NCBI GenBank assembly: GCA_023511995.1
Contig: JAIMAL010000018.1
Coordinates: 1-54,450 of the forward strand
Length of the DNA stretch: 54,450 nt
From: Burkholderiales bacterium
GTDB lineage: Bacteria > Pseudomonadota > Gammaproteobacteria > Burkholderiales > Thiobacteraceae
Direction of reading: 5' to 3'
Part shown: piece by piece, positions 26,286 to 36,015 of the stretch
Numbering within the stretch: the stretch's first letter is position 1
Layout of the letters: every line of letters begins with the position of its first letter
Notes under the pieces: generated by a model
Told to the model about the DNA's origin: nothing
What the model saw: only the letters and a program-made list of their open reading frames with translations
Database searches by the model: none
Position numbers and translations under genes: made by a program

Positions 26286-27671
26286 ATGAAACCGTCACGC
26301 TCCCGGCCGGCGGCTTTACTTGCCGGTCTTCTGCTGGGTCTTTTGGCGCCGGCCTTTGCCGGCCAGGAGGTGGTCAGCCACACCCTGGCCAATGGCATGC
26401 GTATTTACGTCAAGGAGGACCACCGCGCCCCCGTGGTGGTCTCCCAGATCTGGTACCGCGCCGGCAGCATGGACGAACACAACGGCACCACCGGGGTGGC
26501 CCACGTGCTGGAACACATGATGTTCAAGGGTACCCGGCAGGTGCCGGCAGGGGAGTTCTCCCGCCTCATCGCCGCCGCCGGTGGCCGGGAGAATGCCTTT
26601 ACCAGCCGCGACTACACCGCCTACTTCCAGACCCTGCAGAAGGACAAGCTGCCGCTGGCCCTGCGCCTCGAGGCGGACCGCATGACCAACCTGGTGTTAA
26701 GCCCCCAGGAGTTCGCCAAGGAAATCGAAGTGGTGCGCAACGAGCGGCGCTGGCGCACCGAGGACAAACCCCAGTCCCTGGTTCATGAGGCCCTCATGGC
26801 CACCGCCTTCCTCGCCCATCCCTACCGCTTCCCCGTGATTGGCTGGATGGATGATCTCCGCAACATGACGGTGGAGGATGCGCGGGATTGGTATCGCCGC
26901 TGGTATGCCCCCAACAATGCCAGCCTGGTGGTGGTGGGGGATGTGGATGCCCAAGCGGTCTTTCGCCTCGCCCGGCGCTATTTCGGGCCGCTCAAGGCGC
27001 GGCCGCTGCCCGTGCGCAAACCCCAGCAGGAACCGGAACAGACCGGACCGCGGCGGGTGACGGTGAAGGCGCCGGCGAAGCTCCCCTATCTCCTCATGGG
27101 CTGGCCGGTGCCGGTGTTGAAGGACCCGCAGGCGGACTGGGAGCCCTACGCCCTGGAAATGCTGGCCGGGGTCCTGGATGCCAATGCTGCCGCCCGTTTC
27201 CCCACGCGGCTGGTGCGGGAGAGCCGGGTGGCGGTGGAGGCGGGCGCGGCCTATGACGCCATCCAGCGGGGGCCGGGGCTTTTCCTGGTGGATGGCACAC
27301 CCAGCGAGGGCAGGACCGTGGCCGAGCTTAAGGCTTTCATCCGCGCCGAATTGAACCGCATCAAGGAGGAAGGGGTGAGCGCCGAGGAGCTTGCCCGCAT
27401 CCGCTCCCAGCTCATTGCCGCCCAGGTCTATCAGCGGGATTCCATGTTCTACCAGGCCATGCAGATTGGCGAGGTGGTGACCGTGGGCTTCCCGCCCGAG
27501 GTGGTGGAGCTACGCATCGAAAAACTCAAAGCGGTCACCCCCGAGCAGGTGCAGGCGGTCGCCCGCAAATACCTGGTGGATGAGCGGCTCACCGTCGCCA
27601 CCCTCGATCCCCAGCCGCTGGAAGGCCGCACCCCCGTAGCCCCGCCGAAAGGAATGCGCCATGGCGATTGA
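26286..27671 (+). CDS. M16 family zinc peptidase (active subunit type)
   Basis: The 461-residue protein has a signal peptide (cleavage near FAGQEV) and two M16 domains. The inverted zinc motif HVLEH (H73, E76, H77) is intact, and the downstream glutamate lies near EIEVVRNERRWRTEDKP. It should be a periplasmic metallopeptidase. It is followed, with a small overlap, by a second M16 protein lacking the motif, like the alpha/beta pair of processing peptidases and other bacterial M16 heterodimers. The substrate is unknown. The ATG follows CAGGAAAAACG. Confidence 0.93.
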   Translation: MKPSRSRPAALLAGLLLGLLAPAFAGQEVVSHTLANGMRIYVKEDHRAPVVVSQIWYRAGSMDEHNGTTGVAHVLEHMMFKGTRQVPAGEFSRLIAAAGGRENAFTSRDYTAYFQTLQKDKLPLALRLEADRMTNLVLSPQEFAKEIEVVRNERRWRTEDKPQSLVHEALMATAFLAHPYRFPVIGWMDDLRNMTVEDARDWYRRWYAPNNASLVVVGDVDAQAVFRLARRYFGPLKARPLPVRKPQQEPEQTGPRRVTVKAPAKLPYLLMGWPVPVLKDPQADWEPYALEMLAGVLDANAAARFPTRLVRESRVAVEAGAAYDAIQRGPGLFLVDGTPSEGRTVAELKAFIRAELNRIKEEGVSAEELARIRSQLIAAQVYQRDSMFYQAMQIGEVVTVGFPPEVVELRIEKLKAVTPEQVQAVARKYLVDERLTVATLDPQPLEGRTPVAPPKGMRHGD

Positions 27672-28998
27672 AAGACCAAGTCTGCGCGGGGGGCTTTGTC
27701 GCCTCCTGCTCCTCTTTTTGGGGATTGGCCTTGTTCCATCCGCCCACGCGGGGGTGAGCATTCAGCACTGGCGTACTTCCCAAGGGGCGAAGGTGCTCTT
27801 CGTGGAAAACCATGCCCTGCCCATGCTGGACGTGGCGGTCTGGTTCGACGCGGGCAGCCGCCGTGACGACAAGGGGCTTTCCGGCCGCGCCGGCCTGGTG
27901 GCGGGGCTGATGCAGAAAGGCGCCGGGGGTCTGAGCGAGGACGAGATCGCCCGCCGGCTGGCGGATGTGGGTGCCCAGCTTGCCACCGCCTTCGACCGCG
28001 ACCGCGCGGGATTCAGCCTGCGCACCCTGACGAGTCCGCGGGAGAAGGAGGAGGCGTTGCGCCTGCTCGCCCTGATTCTCGGGCAGCCGGATTTCCCACC
28101 GGAGGTGGTGGAGCGAGAAAAACAGCGGGCCCTGGCCTCCCTCAAGGAGGCGGAAACGCGCCCCGACTACCTCGCCGAAAAGGCGTTTTACAAGGCCATC
28201 TATGGCGAACACCCGTATGCCCTGCCGCCGGCCGGCGAGGTGGAGAGCGTTGCCCGCGTAACCCGCGAGGATCTCATCGCCTTTTACCGCGCCCATTACG
28301 GCGCGCCGGGGGCGCTGGTGGTGATGATCGGCGATGTCACCCGCGCCCAAGCCGAGGCGATCGCTGAAGGGCTCACCCGTGGCCTGCCGGAAGGTCCGGC
28401 GCCCGCCCCCCTCACCGTGCCCATCCCGGAGCCTACGGGCAGCCTCGTGCGGCTTGCCCATCCCGCCACCCAGGCGCACATTCTGCTGGGTTCGCCCGGG
28501 ATGAGCCGGCGCGATGGGGATTATTTCCCGCTGCTGGTGGGCAACTACGTGCTGGGTGGAGGCGGCTTCGATTCCCGCATCCTCAAGGAAATCCGCCAGA
28601 AGCGGGGGCTTGCCTACAGCGCCTACAGCTATTTCCTGCCCCTCGCTCAGCCGGGGCCCTTTGAAATCGGTGTGCAGACCCGCAAGGAGGACGCTCCCCA
28701 GGTGCTGGCGGTCTTGCGCCGCACCCTCGAGGATTTCCTGCGGCAGGGGCCAACCGCTCAGGAACTTGCCCAGGCCAGGGACAACCTCGTGCTGGGTTTT
28801 CCCCTGCGCATCGACAGCAATCGCAAGATTCTCGATTTTCTGGGGGTGATCGGCTTCTACGACCTGCCCCTCACCTGGCTCGATGACTACCCGGCGGCGG
28901 TGGCCAAGGTCAGTGCCGGAGAGATCCGGGAAGCCTTCCGCCGGCGGGTGGTGCCGGAAAAACTCGTCACGGTGGTGGTGGGTGGGCCGGAGCCGTAG
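27661..28998 (+). CDS. M16 family protein, non-catalytic partner
   Basis: The 445-residue protein has a signal peptide (ending SAHAG) and the M16 fold, with GSRRDDKGLSGRAGLVAGLMQKG where the active partner has its HxxEH motif. The zinc ligands are missing, so it is probably a structural or substrate-binding subunit. The glycine-rich GNYVLGGGGFDSRILKEIRQKRGLAYSAYS loop typical of such partners is present. It overlaps the upstream peptidase gene by 11 bases. Confidence 0.92.
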   Translation: MAIERPSLRGGLCRLLLLFLGIGLVPSAHAGVSIQHWRTSQGAKVLFVENHALPMLDVAVWFDAGSRRDDKGLSGRAGLVAGLMQKGAGGLSEDEIARRLADVGAQLATAFDRDRAGFSLRTLTSPREKEEALRLLALILGQPDFPPEVVEREKQRALASLKEAETRPDYLAEKAFYKAIYGEHPYALPPAGEVESVARVTREDLIAFYRAHYGAPGALVVMIGDVTRAQAEAIAEGLTRGLPEGPAPAPLTVPIPEPTGSLVRLAHPATQAHILLGSPGMSRRDGDYFPLLVGNYVLGGGGFDSRILKEIRQKRGLAYSAYSYFLPLAQPGPFEIGVQTRKEDAPQVLAVLRRTLEDFLRQGPTAQELAQARDNLVLGFPLRIDSNRKILDFLGVIGFYDLPLTWLDDYPAAVAKVSAGEIREAFRRRVVPEKLVTVVVGGPEP

Positions 28999-29011
28999 GG
29001 GTGCCAGGCGG

Positions 29012-30310
<1,299 letters not shown>

Positions 30311-30362
30311 GCCGGCCGGCTGGGGAGCGGGTCACGCCCGCCCGGCCCCCGGCAAAGAAAAA

Positions 30363-30383
30363 CGCCCGGGGTTTGCCCGGGCG
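30363..30383 (-). terminator. Second of two tandem intrinsic terminators (minus strand)
   Basis: CGCCCGGG (30363-30370) and CCCGGGCG (30376-30383) form an 8-bp stem with a 5-base loop. The A-rich stretch to its left gives a U-tract on the minus strand. It backs up the terminator at 30397-30419 for the DUF3567 gene and may weakly stop the ferredoxin transcript as well. Confidence 0.8.
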
Positions 30384-30396
30384 CCTCACCGACAAA

Positions 30397-30419
30397 AAGC
30401 CCCGGCTCGCCCGGGGCTT
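30397..30419 (-). terminator. First of two tandem intrinsic terminators (minus strand)
   Basis: AAGCCCCGG (30397-30405) and CCGGGGCTT (30411-30419) form a 9-bp stem with a 5-base loop, and the run of A at 30394-30398 becomes the U-tract on the minus strand. It lies 5 bases after the DUF3567 stop codon. Confidence 0.88.
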
Positions 30420-30424
30420 GGGAA

Positions 30425-30658
30425 TCAGTGATACACCAGACGGTGGGTCATCAGGGCGTCGAAATTGCCGATCACGCCTTCCACGTCTTCTTCCGTCGGG
30501 TTGCGGTCGCGCAGCCCTTCCATGGACTGACGGAAGACGCGCGCCAACTCCCCGTTCAGAAACACCCCCGTACCCAGCCGGGTGTTGACCAGCTCGAACC
30601 CGTTGAGTTCGGGATATTCCAACACTTGGTACAGGTCGTTGGCAAAGACCAGGTTCAT
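30425..30658 (-). CDS. DUF3567 family protein (BTH_I0359 type)
   Basis: The 77-residue protein starts MNLVFANDLYQVLEYPE and contains GFELVNTRLGTGVFLNGELARVFRQSM and VIGNFDALM, matching the DUF3567 family of small cytoplasmic proteins of unknown function found mostly in betaproteobacteria. A strong AAGGAGGT site precedes the ATG. It is a single-gene transcript, divergent from the TPR gene and closed by two tandem terminators, suggesting high expression. Confidence 0.82.
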   Translation of the reverse strand: MNLVFANDLYQVLEYPELNGFELVNTRLGTGVFLNGELARVFRQSMEGLRDRNPTEEDVEGVIGNFDALMTHRLVYH

Positions 30659-30765
30659 CGTCTGCTACCTCCTTGAGAAGCTTTTTGCTTCGCTGCTCCT
30701 TAGATGATGCAGAAGAGGAAAAATTCAAGCCTCAATATTTTGCCCCAGGCGCCGTAAATGGGAAC

Positions 30766-31527
30766 ATGAGAAAAACATCCCGCTCGGCCCAGGCCGTCCT
30801 CGCCGCCAACCGGCAGAATGCCATGACCGTTGCCGCCCTGGTGGACGAGGGCAACCGCTTGATGGACGCCCAGGACCCCGCCGCCGCGCAGCGGGTTTTC
30901 CAGTCCGCCGTGGATATTCTTCTGGGCAGCCGCAGTCGGGATGACAAGCGGCTCGCCATTGCCCGCTACAACCTCGCCCGCGCCTTCGCCGCCCAGGGCA
31001 AGCGGGAGCGAGCCATCGCGGAATACCAGGCGGCATTGAGTCTGCGTCCGCGTTTCCCCGAGGCGCAGAACAACCTGGGCATGCTCCTCATCGATGAAGG
31101 TCGCTTCTCAGAGGCGGCGGAGCTCTTCCGCCGGGCAATCCAGGCCGACCCCCTTTTGGCTTCCGCCCATTACGGGCTCGGTGTGGCGCTGCAGAACTTG
31201 GGCCGCAACCAGGAGGCGGCCTTCTGCTATCAGCGCGCCATCACCCTGAAACCAGATTTCTACGCCTCCTGGGTGAATCTGGGCCTCATCTGCTATGCGG
31301 TGGGTTCCCCGGAGGTCGCGGTGCATTGTTTCAACGAGGCGATCGGCCTGTGCCCGGGCAATGCGGAGCTTTATTTCCAACTGGGGCTTGCCTTCATGGC
31401 GCAGGAGCGCTTCACCGAGGCGGCGCGGGCGTTTTCCCGCGCGGTGGAGCTCAATCCCGACTACACGCTGGCGAAGGACGCGCTGGAGGAGGCGCTGTAC
31501 TTCAAGCTGGCCACCCAGGCCGGCTAG
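30766..31527 (+). CDS. Tetratricopeptide repeat protein
   Basis: The 253-residue protein has about five or six TPR units between residues 50 and 245, seen as repeats of the pattern ARYNLARAFAAQGKRERAIAEYQ, EAQNNLGMLLIDEGRFSEAAELF, ASAHYGLGVALQNLGRNQEA and AELYFQLGLAFMAQERFTEA. No signal peptide is visible with this start, so it is probably cytoplasmic. An in-frame ATG lies further upstream at 30673 but without a good ribosome site. It converges with the flavin reductase gene with only three bases between stops. Function beyond protein binding is unknown. Confidence 0.85.
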   Translation: MRKTSRSAQAVLAANRQNAMTVAALVDEGNRLMDAQDPAAAQRVFQSAVDILLGSRSRDDKRLAIARYNLARAFAAQGKRERAIAEYQAALSLRPRFPEAQNNLGMLLIDEGRFSEAAELFRRAIQADPLLASAHYGLGVALQNLGRNQEAAFCYQRAITLKPDFYASWVNLGLICYAVGSPEVAVHCFNEAIGLCPGNAELYFQLGLAFMAQERFTEAARAFSRAVELNPDYTLAKDALEEALYFKLATQAG

Positions 31528-31530
31528 TCC

Positions 31531-32511
31531 TCAGACCACCGCCGCCGCCAGGCGGTCCGGCGTGAGACCGTGTTGCAACAGACGCTCGCAGGCGCGGGAG
31601 GTGAAGCCCTGGGGCCCGGCCACATAAGCCTGGAAGGCGCTGAGGTCGGCATGTTCCGCCAGGATGGCGGCCATCACCTGATCCGGATTGGGCTCCTCCA
31701 GGTTGTCGGCGGAAAGCTCCCGGTAGTGGAAATGGTCCAGGGCATCCTCCCAGGCGCGGCACCAGTTGGCGAGGTAGTGGCCCCCTTCCACCGTGGCGAG
31801 CCAGTAGAGATAAATGGGCTCCTCCCATTCCAGGGAGGCGGCGTGTTCCAGGAGGCTCTTGATGGGGGCGAAGCCGCTGTTGCAGGCGATGAAGAGAAGC
31901 GGCCGGCGGGCATCCTGGCGCAGCACGAAATCCCCCACCGGGCCATAGACGGTCACACTGTCCCCCGGCCGCAGCGTGCCGAAGACCCGTGCCGAAAAAC
32001 GGTCCCCGAGGTTGCGCACATGAAACTGCAGGTTGCGGTCATCGCAGGGACAGCTGGCAATGGCATAGACGCCCGCATCGTCCCCCACCGCCAGCGCCAC
32101 ACTCTGCCCGGCGAGAAAACGCAGTCGCTGACTGCGCGGCGTCTGCAGGTGGAGTAACCGCACCTTGTCGGTGAGGGGCGTGATCGCCTTCACCCGCGCC
32201 ACGATCTCCTGGAACTGAATTTCCTCGGGATGGGTGGCCACTCCCGCTTCCAGCACTACGTCGCTTCGCGCCGTGTGGGCGCACATGAGGAGCCACCCCT
32301 GCTGCTTCTCCACCTCGGTGAAGACGTAATCCTGATGCCGGGTCCTTTCCACCTGACCGGAGACGAGGCGCGCCCGGCAGAGTCCGCAGTTGCCGCTGCT
32401 GCAGCCATAGTTGATGGCCACCCCTGCGCGCAGGGCGGCTTCGAGGAGCGTATCCTGCCCGGCGAGTTCGAAGACGTGGTGGGAGGGCAAAAGCTCGATG
32501 CGGAAGGGCAT
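31531..32511 (-). CDS. 2Fe-2S ferredoxin-NAD(P)H flavin reductase fusion
   Basis: The 326-residue protein begins with a plant-type 2Fe-2S domain (about residues 1-90; cysteines in YGCSSGNCGLCRAR and LLMCAH). An FAD domain (about 95-195, with FLAGQSVALAV and GDSVTVYGPVGDF) and an NAD(P)-binding domain (LLFIACNSGFAPIKSLLEHA, ending YVAGPQGF) follow. This is the layout of phenol hydroxylase reductase and CDP-6-deoxy-glucoseen reductase-like proteins. No oxygenase or partner enzyme lies nearby, so the electron acceptor is unknown. A glutaredoxin-like gene lies 27 bases upstream and is probably in the same transcript. Confidence 0.88.
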   Translation of the reverse strand: MPFRIELLPSHHVFELAGQDTLLEAALRAGVAINYGCSSGNCGLCRARLVSGQVERTRHQDYVFTEVEKQQGWLLMCAHTARSDVVLEAGVATHPEEIQFQEIVARVKAITPLTDKVRLLHLQTPRSQRLRFLAGQSVALAVGDDAGVYAIASCPCDDRNLQFHVRNLGDRFSARVFGTLRPGDSVTVYGPVGDFVLRQDARRPLLFIACNSGFAPIKSLLEHAASLEWEEPIYLYWLATVEGGHYLANWCRAWEDALDHFHYRELSADNLEEPNPDQVMAAILAEHADLSAFQAYVAGPQGFTSRACERLLQHGLTPDRLAAAVV

Positions 32512-32538
32512 GTTTCAATGCTAGACGATACCCGCCCC

Positions 32539-33177
32539 TCACGCCGGCGGCGCCTGTCCCGCCAAGGCCTCGCGGGCGATTTCCCGCACCTCCGGATCGG
32601 GATCGTCCTGAAGCTTTGCAAGAACCGCCGCGGCTTCAGTGCCGCCGATCAGGGAGAGGAAATGGGCGATGTCAATGCGATCCCGGGCTGAAGCCTCAGG
32701 CAGGGCCCGGGCCAGGGGGGCGACCATCGATTGCGCGAGCGCCGTGCCCTGGAACTCCTCCAGCACGGCACCGATGCCCAGCCGCACCACCATGGCCGCC
32801 TCGGGATCCAGGACCAGCGCCGCCAGGATTTCGGCGCGGCGCGGGTCTTCCCGGATGAGGGATTCCACCTTGTCCCGGCGGCCGGTTTTCAGCATTTCGA
32901 TGAAGTATTCCCGCAGACCCTGCCGGGGATCGGCCGCCAGTTGGGCCCAGCGGCGCAAGGCCTCCGGTGTCAATGCCCCTTCGAACTGGAACGGCCCGAT
33001 TCTCAACCAAGGGACGCTGCGCACCCCCAGCGCCTGGGCGCGGTCGGCTGCCTGCGCCGCATCGACGACCTCAAGACTATCGATGAGTCCCTCCGCCTGC
33101 AGATTTTCCAGGGCACGCTTGACGCCGGGGCAGTGGGGGCAGCCGGGCAGGGTGAAAAGCAGGGCGGAAGGCGCCAT
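32539..33177 (-). CDS. Glutaredoxin/thioredoxin-like domain fused to HEAT-like repeats
   Basis: The 212-residue protein starts with a short thioredoxin-fold domain with a CPHC redox motif (C13, C16) and a cis-proline in VRSVPWLRIG. From about residue 90 it is all-helical with HEAT-like repeats, clearest in the last 60 residues (ASARDRIDIAHFLSLIGG, AAAVLAKLQDDPDPEVREIAREAL). There is no signal peptide, so it is probably cytoplasmic. The helical part may bind a partner whose thiols the redox domain handles. It lies directly upstream of the iron-sulfur flavin reductase on the same strand. I do not recognise a named family. Confidence 0.75.
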   Translation of the reverse strand: MAPSALLFTLPGCPHCPGVKRALENLQAEGLIDSLEVVDAAQAADRAQALGVRSVPWLRIGPFQFEGALTPEALRRWAQLAADPRQGLREYFIEMLKTGRRDKVESLIREDPRRAEILAALVLDPEAAMVVRLGIGAVLEEFQGTALAQSMVAPLARALPEASARDRIDIAHFLSLIGGTEAAAVLAKLQDDPDPEVREIAREALAGQAPPA

Positions 33178-33402
33178 GGTGAAAATCTCTGTTGGCCGAT
33201 CCCCTCCTCAAGGGGGCTTTGGCCCTGCTGATAACAGCGACTATACGTCGCAAGAAGGAGGGAAACCTGTCCTCGGCCATCGCTCCCCGGGACGGCGCGG
33301 GGCGCGGCCTTGGCAGCCGTATTGTAGCGGGATTTTCATGTCCTTCGCGATGCGCCGTCGGAGGGGTGGAAGACGCCTTTATCGCGCAGTCTTAGCGGCA
33401 GC

Positions 33403-36015
33403 TCAGCGGCTCTGGGCAAGCAGCATGTCGCACACCCCGGCGGGCATGGGATCGCCGAAGTACTGACCCTGCATCTCCCGCACCCCCAGCCGCAGCAGGT
33501 ATTGCACCTGTTCGGCGCGTTCGACGCCTTCGACGATGGTGTTGAGGTTGAGCGCCTGGGCCATCTGCACGATGGCCTGCAGGATGCGTTGCCCGTCCTC
33601 GCTGCCGATGCGGGCGGTGAAGGAGGCATCCACCTTCAGGCGAGAGACCGGCATCTCGTGCAACTGCGCCAGCCCGGAATAACCCGTGCCGAAATCATCG
33701 ATGGCAAGCTCGAAGCCGCTGGCGGCAAGTTCCTGCAGGCGGCGTGATTCGTAGGAGACATCGAGCAGCGCAACGCTTTCGGTGATCTCCAGGATGAGGT
33801 CCGAGGGATGCAGGCCATATTCCGCCACCTTGGTGGTGAGGCGTTCCACGAAATTGGGTGCGAACAATTGGGCGCGGGAAATGTTCACCGCCACCTTCAC
33901 GCTATAGCCGGCGTGGCGCCAGACACGCAGGCGTTCCAGGCTGTGTTGGAACACCTGCTCGCCCAGCTCGTGGATGAGGCCCAGATGTTCCGCCATGGGA
34001 ATGAAGACATCGGGCGGCACCCAGCCGTTCTGATCGTCGTGCCAGCGGGCCAGTGCTTCCAGGGAAACGATGCGGCCGCTGTCCGCATCGACGATGGGCT
34101 GATAGAAAATCTGCATCTGCCCTTCCTGGATCGCCTGGGCGAGACGGGTTTGCAACAGCACGTTTTCCCGGTCCAGCACCGTGCCCTGGATTTCGCGGAA
34201 GAACTGGACGTTGTTGCGCCCCATCTTCTTCGCGTGAAACATGGTGTGATCGGCCAGGCTGGTGAGGGTCTCCGCATCCTCGGCATCATCGGGATAGATG
34301 GCAAAGCCGATGGAAAGGGTGAGCCGGGTGGCGATGCCCTCCACATCGATGGGTTGCCGCGCGGCTTCGCACAGGCGCCGCGCCACCTGGCGGAAATCCG
34401 CCTCCTCATTGCTGTCGGCAAGGAGCACCACGAACTCGTCGCCGCCCCAGCGGGATAGCACGTCGGATTCCCGCAGCACGGCCGACAGGCGGCGGCTCAA
34501 GGTGAGGAGCACGGTGTCCCCCGCCTTGTGCCCCAGGGTGTCGTTGATGTGCTTGAAGTGGTCGAGGTCGATGAAGCCCAGCGCCACTTTGGTGCCATTG
34601 CGCTGGGCGCGGGCGATGGCATGCTGCAGGTGTTCCTCGAAGAGCACCCGGTTGGGAAGCTGGGTGAGGGCATCGTGCAGGGCAAGCTGGCGGATGCGTT
34701 TTTCCTGCAGATACATGGCGGTCACATCGCGCAGGATGCCGCGCAGACTCACCACCTGCCCTTCCGGTCCGGTGAGCGCCAGAAGCCGGCACTCCACCCA
34801 CAATTGTTCGCTGCCGGGGCGCAGCATGCGAAAGCGCAGCGTGGCCAGTTTCTTCTCGCCACTGGCGAGGGACTTGAGGGTTGAGAGCACCTGCGCCTGA
34901 TCGTCGGCTTGCACGTATTGCAGGAAGGGATGGGGGCCCGGCGCAAGGGGGGTGGCTGCGCACAGCCGATGCCAGGCGGCACTGGCGGCCTGGAGATTGC
35001 CGGCGGGGTCGAGATCGATGATGGCCTCGTCCAGGAGGTTCAGGGTGTCCACCATGATCTTGCGCCGCGCCTCTTCCTCGCGCAGATCGGTGACATCGCG
35101 CAGCAGGGCGACGATGTGGGGCATCGCCGCGTCACTGCCTGGCAGCCGCTGCATGCGGCCAAGGAAAAGCCGTGGCCCGGCTCGGGTGTGCAGGGTGAAT
35201 TCAGCATGGCGGCTTGCGCCCCGCAGCACATCCCGGGTGACGGCGACGAGGGCGGTGGCCACCTCCTCCGGGAAAACCTCGGACAGCAGGCGCCCGCCGG
35301 GGTCCGCTGGCACAAGCTCGCGGAAGAGCGGGTTTTCCGTCCACACCCGGTGCACGGTCTGGCTGCCGTCGTATTCCACCACCACATCCTCGGTGACGCC
35401 CACCAGGGTCTTGAGCCGCGCCTCGCTCGCCTTGAGGGCGTTTTCCGTCTGCTGCCGCAGCAGGGCGAGGGAAAGCTCGTTGGCCACCGTGCACAGGACG
35501 TCCACCTCGGTGGCCTCCCAGGTGCGTTCGGGGGCCACCGAAAAAAGGCCGAGAAAACCCATCATCTCCCCGCTCATGAGGAGGGGGATGCACAACACGC
35601 TGCCAATCCCCGCCGGCTCGAAGAGCGCCCTTTCCTCCGCCGTGAATTCCCGCGCCGTGGCGGCGAACACCATGCCCACGTGCAGCCGGTCGCTGAGATT
35701 GGGATAGCGTTCGTAGAAGAGGACGCGGAAGCCGCCGAAATTGGAAAGCCAGCTCGTCTCCACTGCCGACCAAGTAGCGGCAAGCCGCGCCACCGGCGCG
35801 CCGTCGGGGGCGGTGGTGTTGAGAAACAGGCAACAGTGGGAAGCCCGGGTGGTCTCCACCAGCAGGCGCAGCACCTCCACCCAGTTCTGTTCGTCGCCGC
35901 TTTCCAGAAGCAGCAGGGTCGCCTTGGACAGGGCGTCCAGATAGCGTTGGGAGAGAGCGAGCCGGCGCGCGACCTCTTCCGGGGCAAGCCAGGGGGACGG
36001 TTCAGGATTGACCAT
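33403..36015 (-). CDS. GAF-PAS-GGDEF-EAL cyclic-di-GMP signalling protein
   Basis: This 870-residue protein has an N-terminal GAF-like domain (about 20-190), two PAS-like domains (about 200-430), a GGDEF domain and a C-terminal EAL domain. GGDEF is intact (524-528, RWGGDEFVVLL) and has an upstream RxxD inhibitory site (RESD). The EAL motif is intact (653-655), as are its later residues (NISRAQL, LEITES, IDDFGTGYSGL, KVDASF, EGVERAE). Both synthesis and breakdown of c-di-GMP are therefore possible. No membrane segments are evident. The ATG used overlaps the end of rsmA, so it is the distal gene of the lptD operon. Confidence 0.92.
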   Translation of the reverse strand: MVNPEPSPWLAPEEVARRLALSQRYLDALSKATLLLLESGDEQNWVEVLRLLVETTRASHCCLFLNTTAPDGAPVARLAATWSAVETSWLSNFGGFRVLFYERYPNLSDRLHVGMVFAATAREFTAEERALFEPAGIGSVLCIPLLMSGEMMGFLGLFSVAPERTWEATEVDVLCTVANELSLALLRQQTENALKASEARLKTLVGVTEDVVVEYDGSQTVHRVWTENPLFRELVPADPGGRLLSEVFPEEVATALVAVTRDVLRGASRHAEFTLHTRAGPRLFLGRMQRLPGSDAAMPHIVALLRDVTDLREEEARRKIMVDTLNLLDEAIIDLDPAGNLQAASAAWHRLCAATPLAPGPHPFLQYVQADDQAQVLSTLKSLASGEKKLATLRFRMLRPGSEQLWVECRLLALTGPEGQVVSLRGILRDVTAMYLQEKRIRQLALHDALTQLPNRVLFEEHLQHAIARAQRNGTKVALGFIDLDHFKHINDTLGHKAGDTVLLTLSRRLSAVLRESDVLSRWGGDEFVVLLADSNEEADFRQVARRLCEAARQPIDVEGIATRLTLSIGFAIYPDDAEDAETLTSLADHTMFHAKKMGRNNVQFFREIQGTVLDRENVLLQTRLAQAIQEGQMQIFYQPIVDADSGRIVSLEALARWHDDQNGWVPPDVFIPMAEHLGLIHELGEQVFQHSLERLRVWRHAGYSVKVAVNISRAQLFAPNFVERLTTKVAEYGLHPSDLILEITESVALLDVSYESRRLQELAASGFELAIDDFGTGYSGLAQLHEMPVSRLKVDASFTARIGSEDGQRILQAIVQMAQALNLNTIVEGVERAEQVQYLLRLGVREMQGQYFGDPMPAGVCDMLLAQSR

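Noticed and set aside
33178-33402. Possible 67-codon plus-strand gene or RNA in the gap after the c-di-GMP gene
   Set aside because: No ribosome site or conserved features. The gap holds only a GCGAC-TATAC-GTCGC palindrome with a TATAGT-like hexamer on the minus strand, which may be the promoter of the glutaredoxin-HEAT gene, but no -35 is visible.
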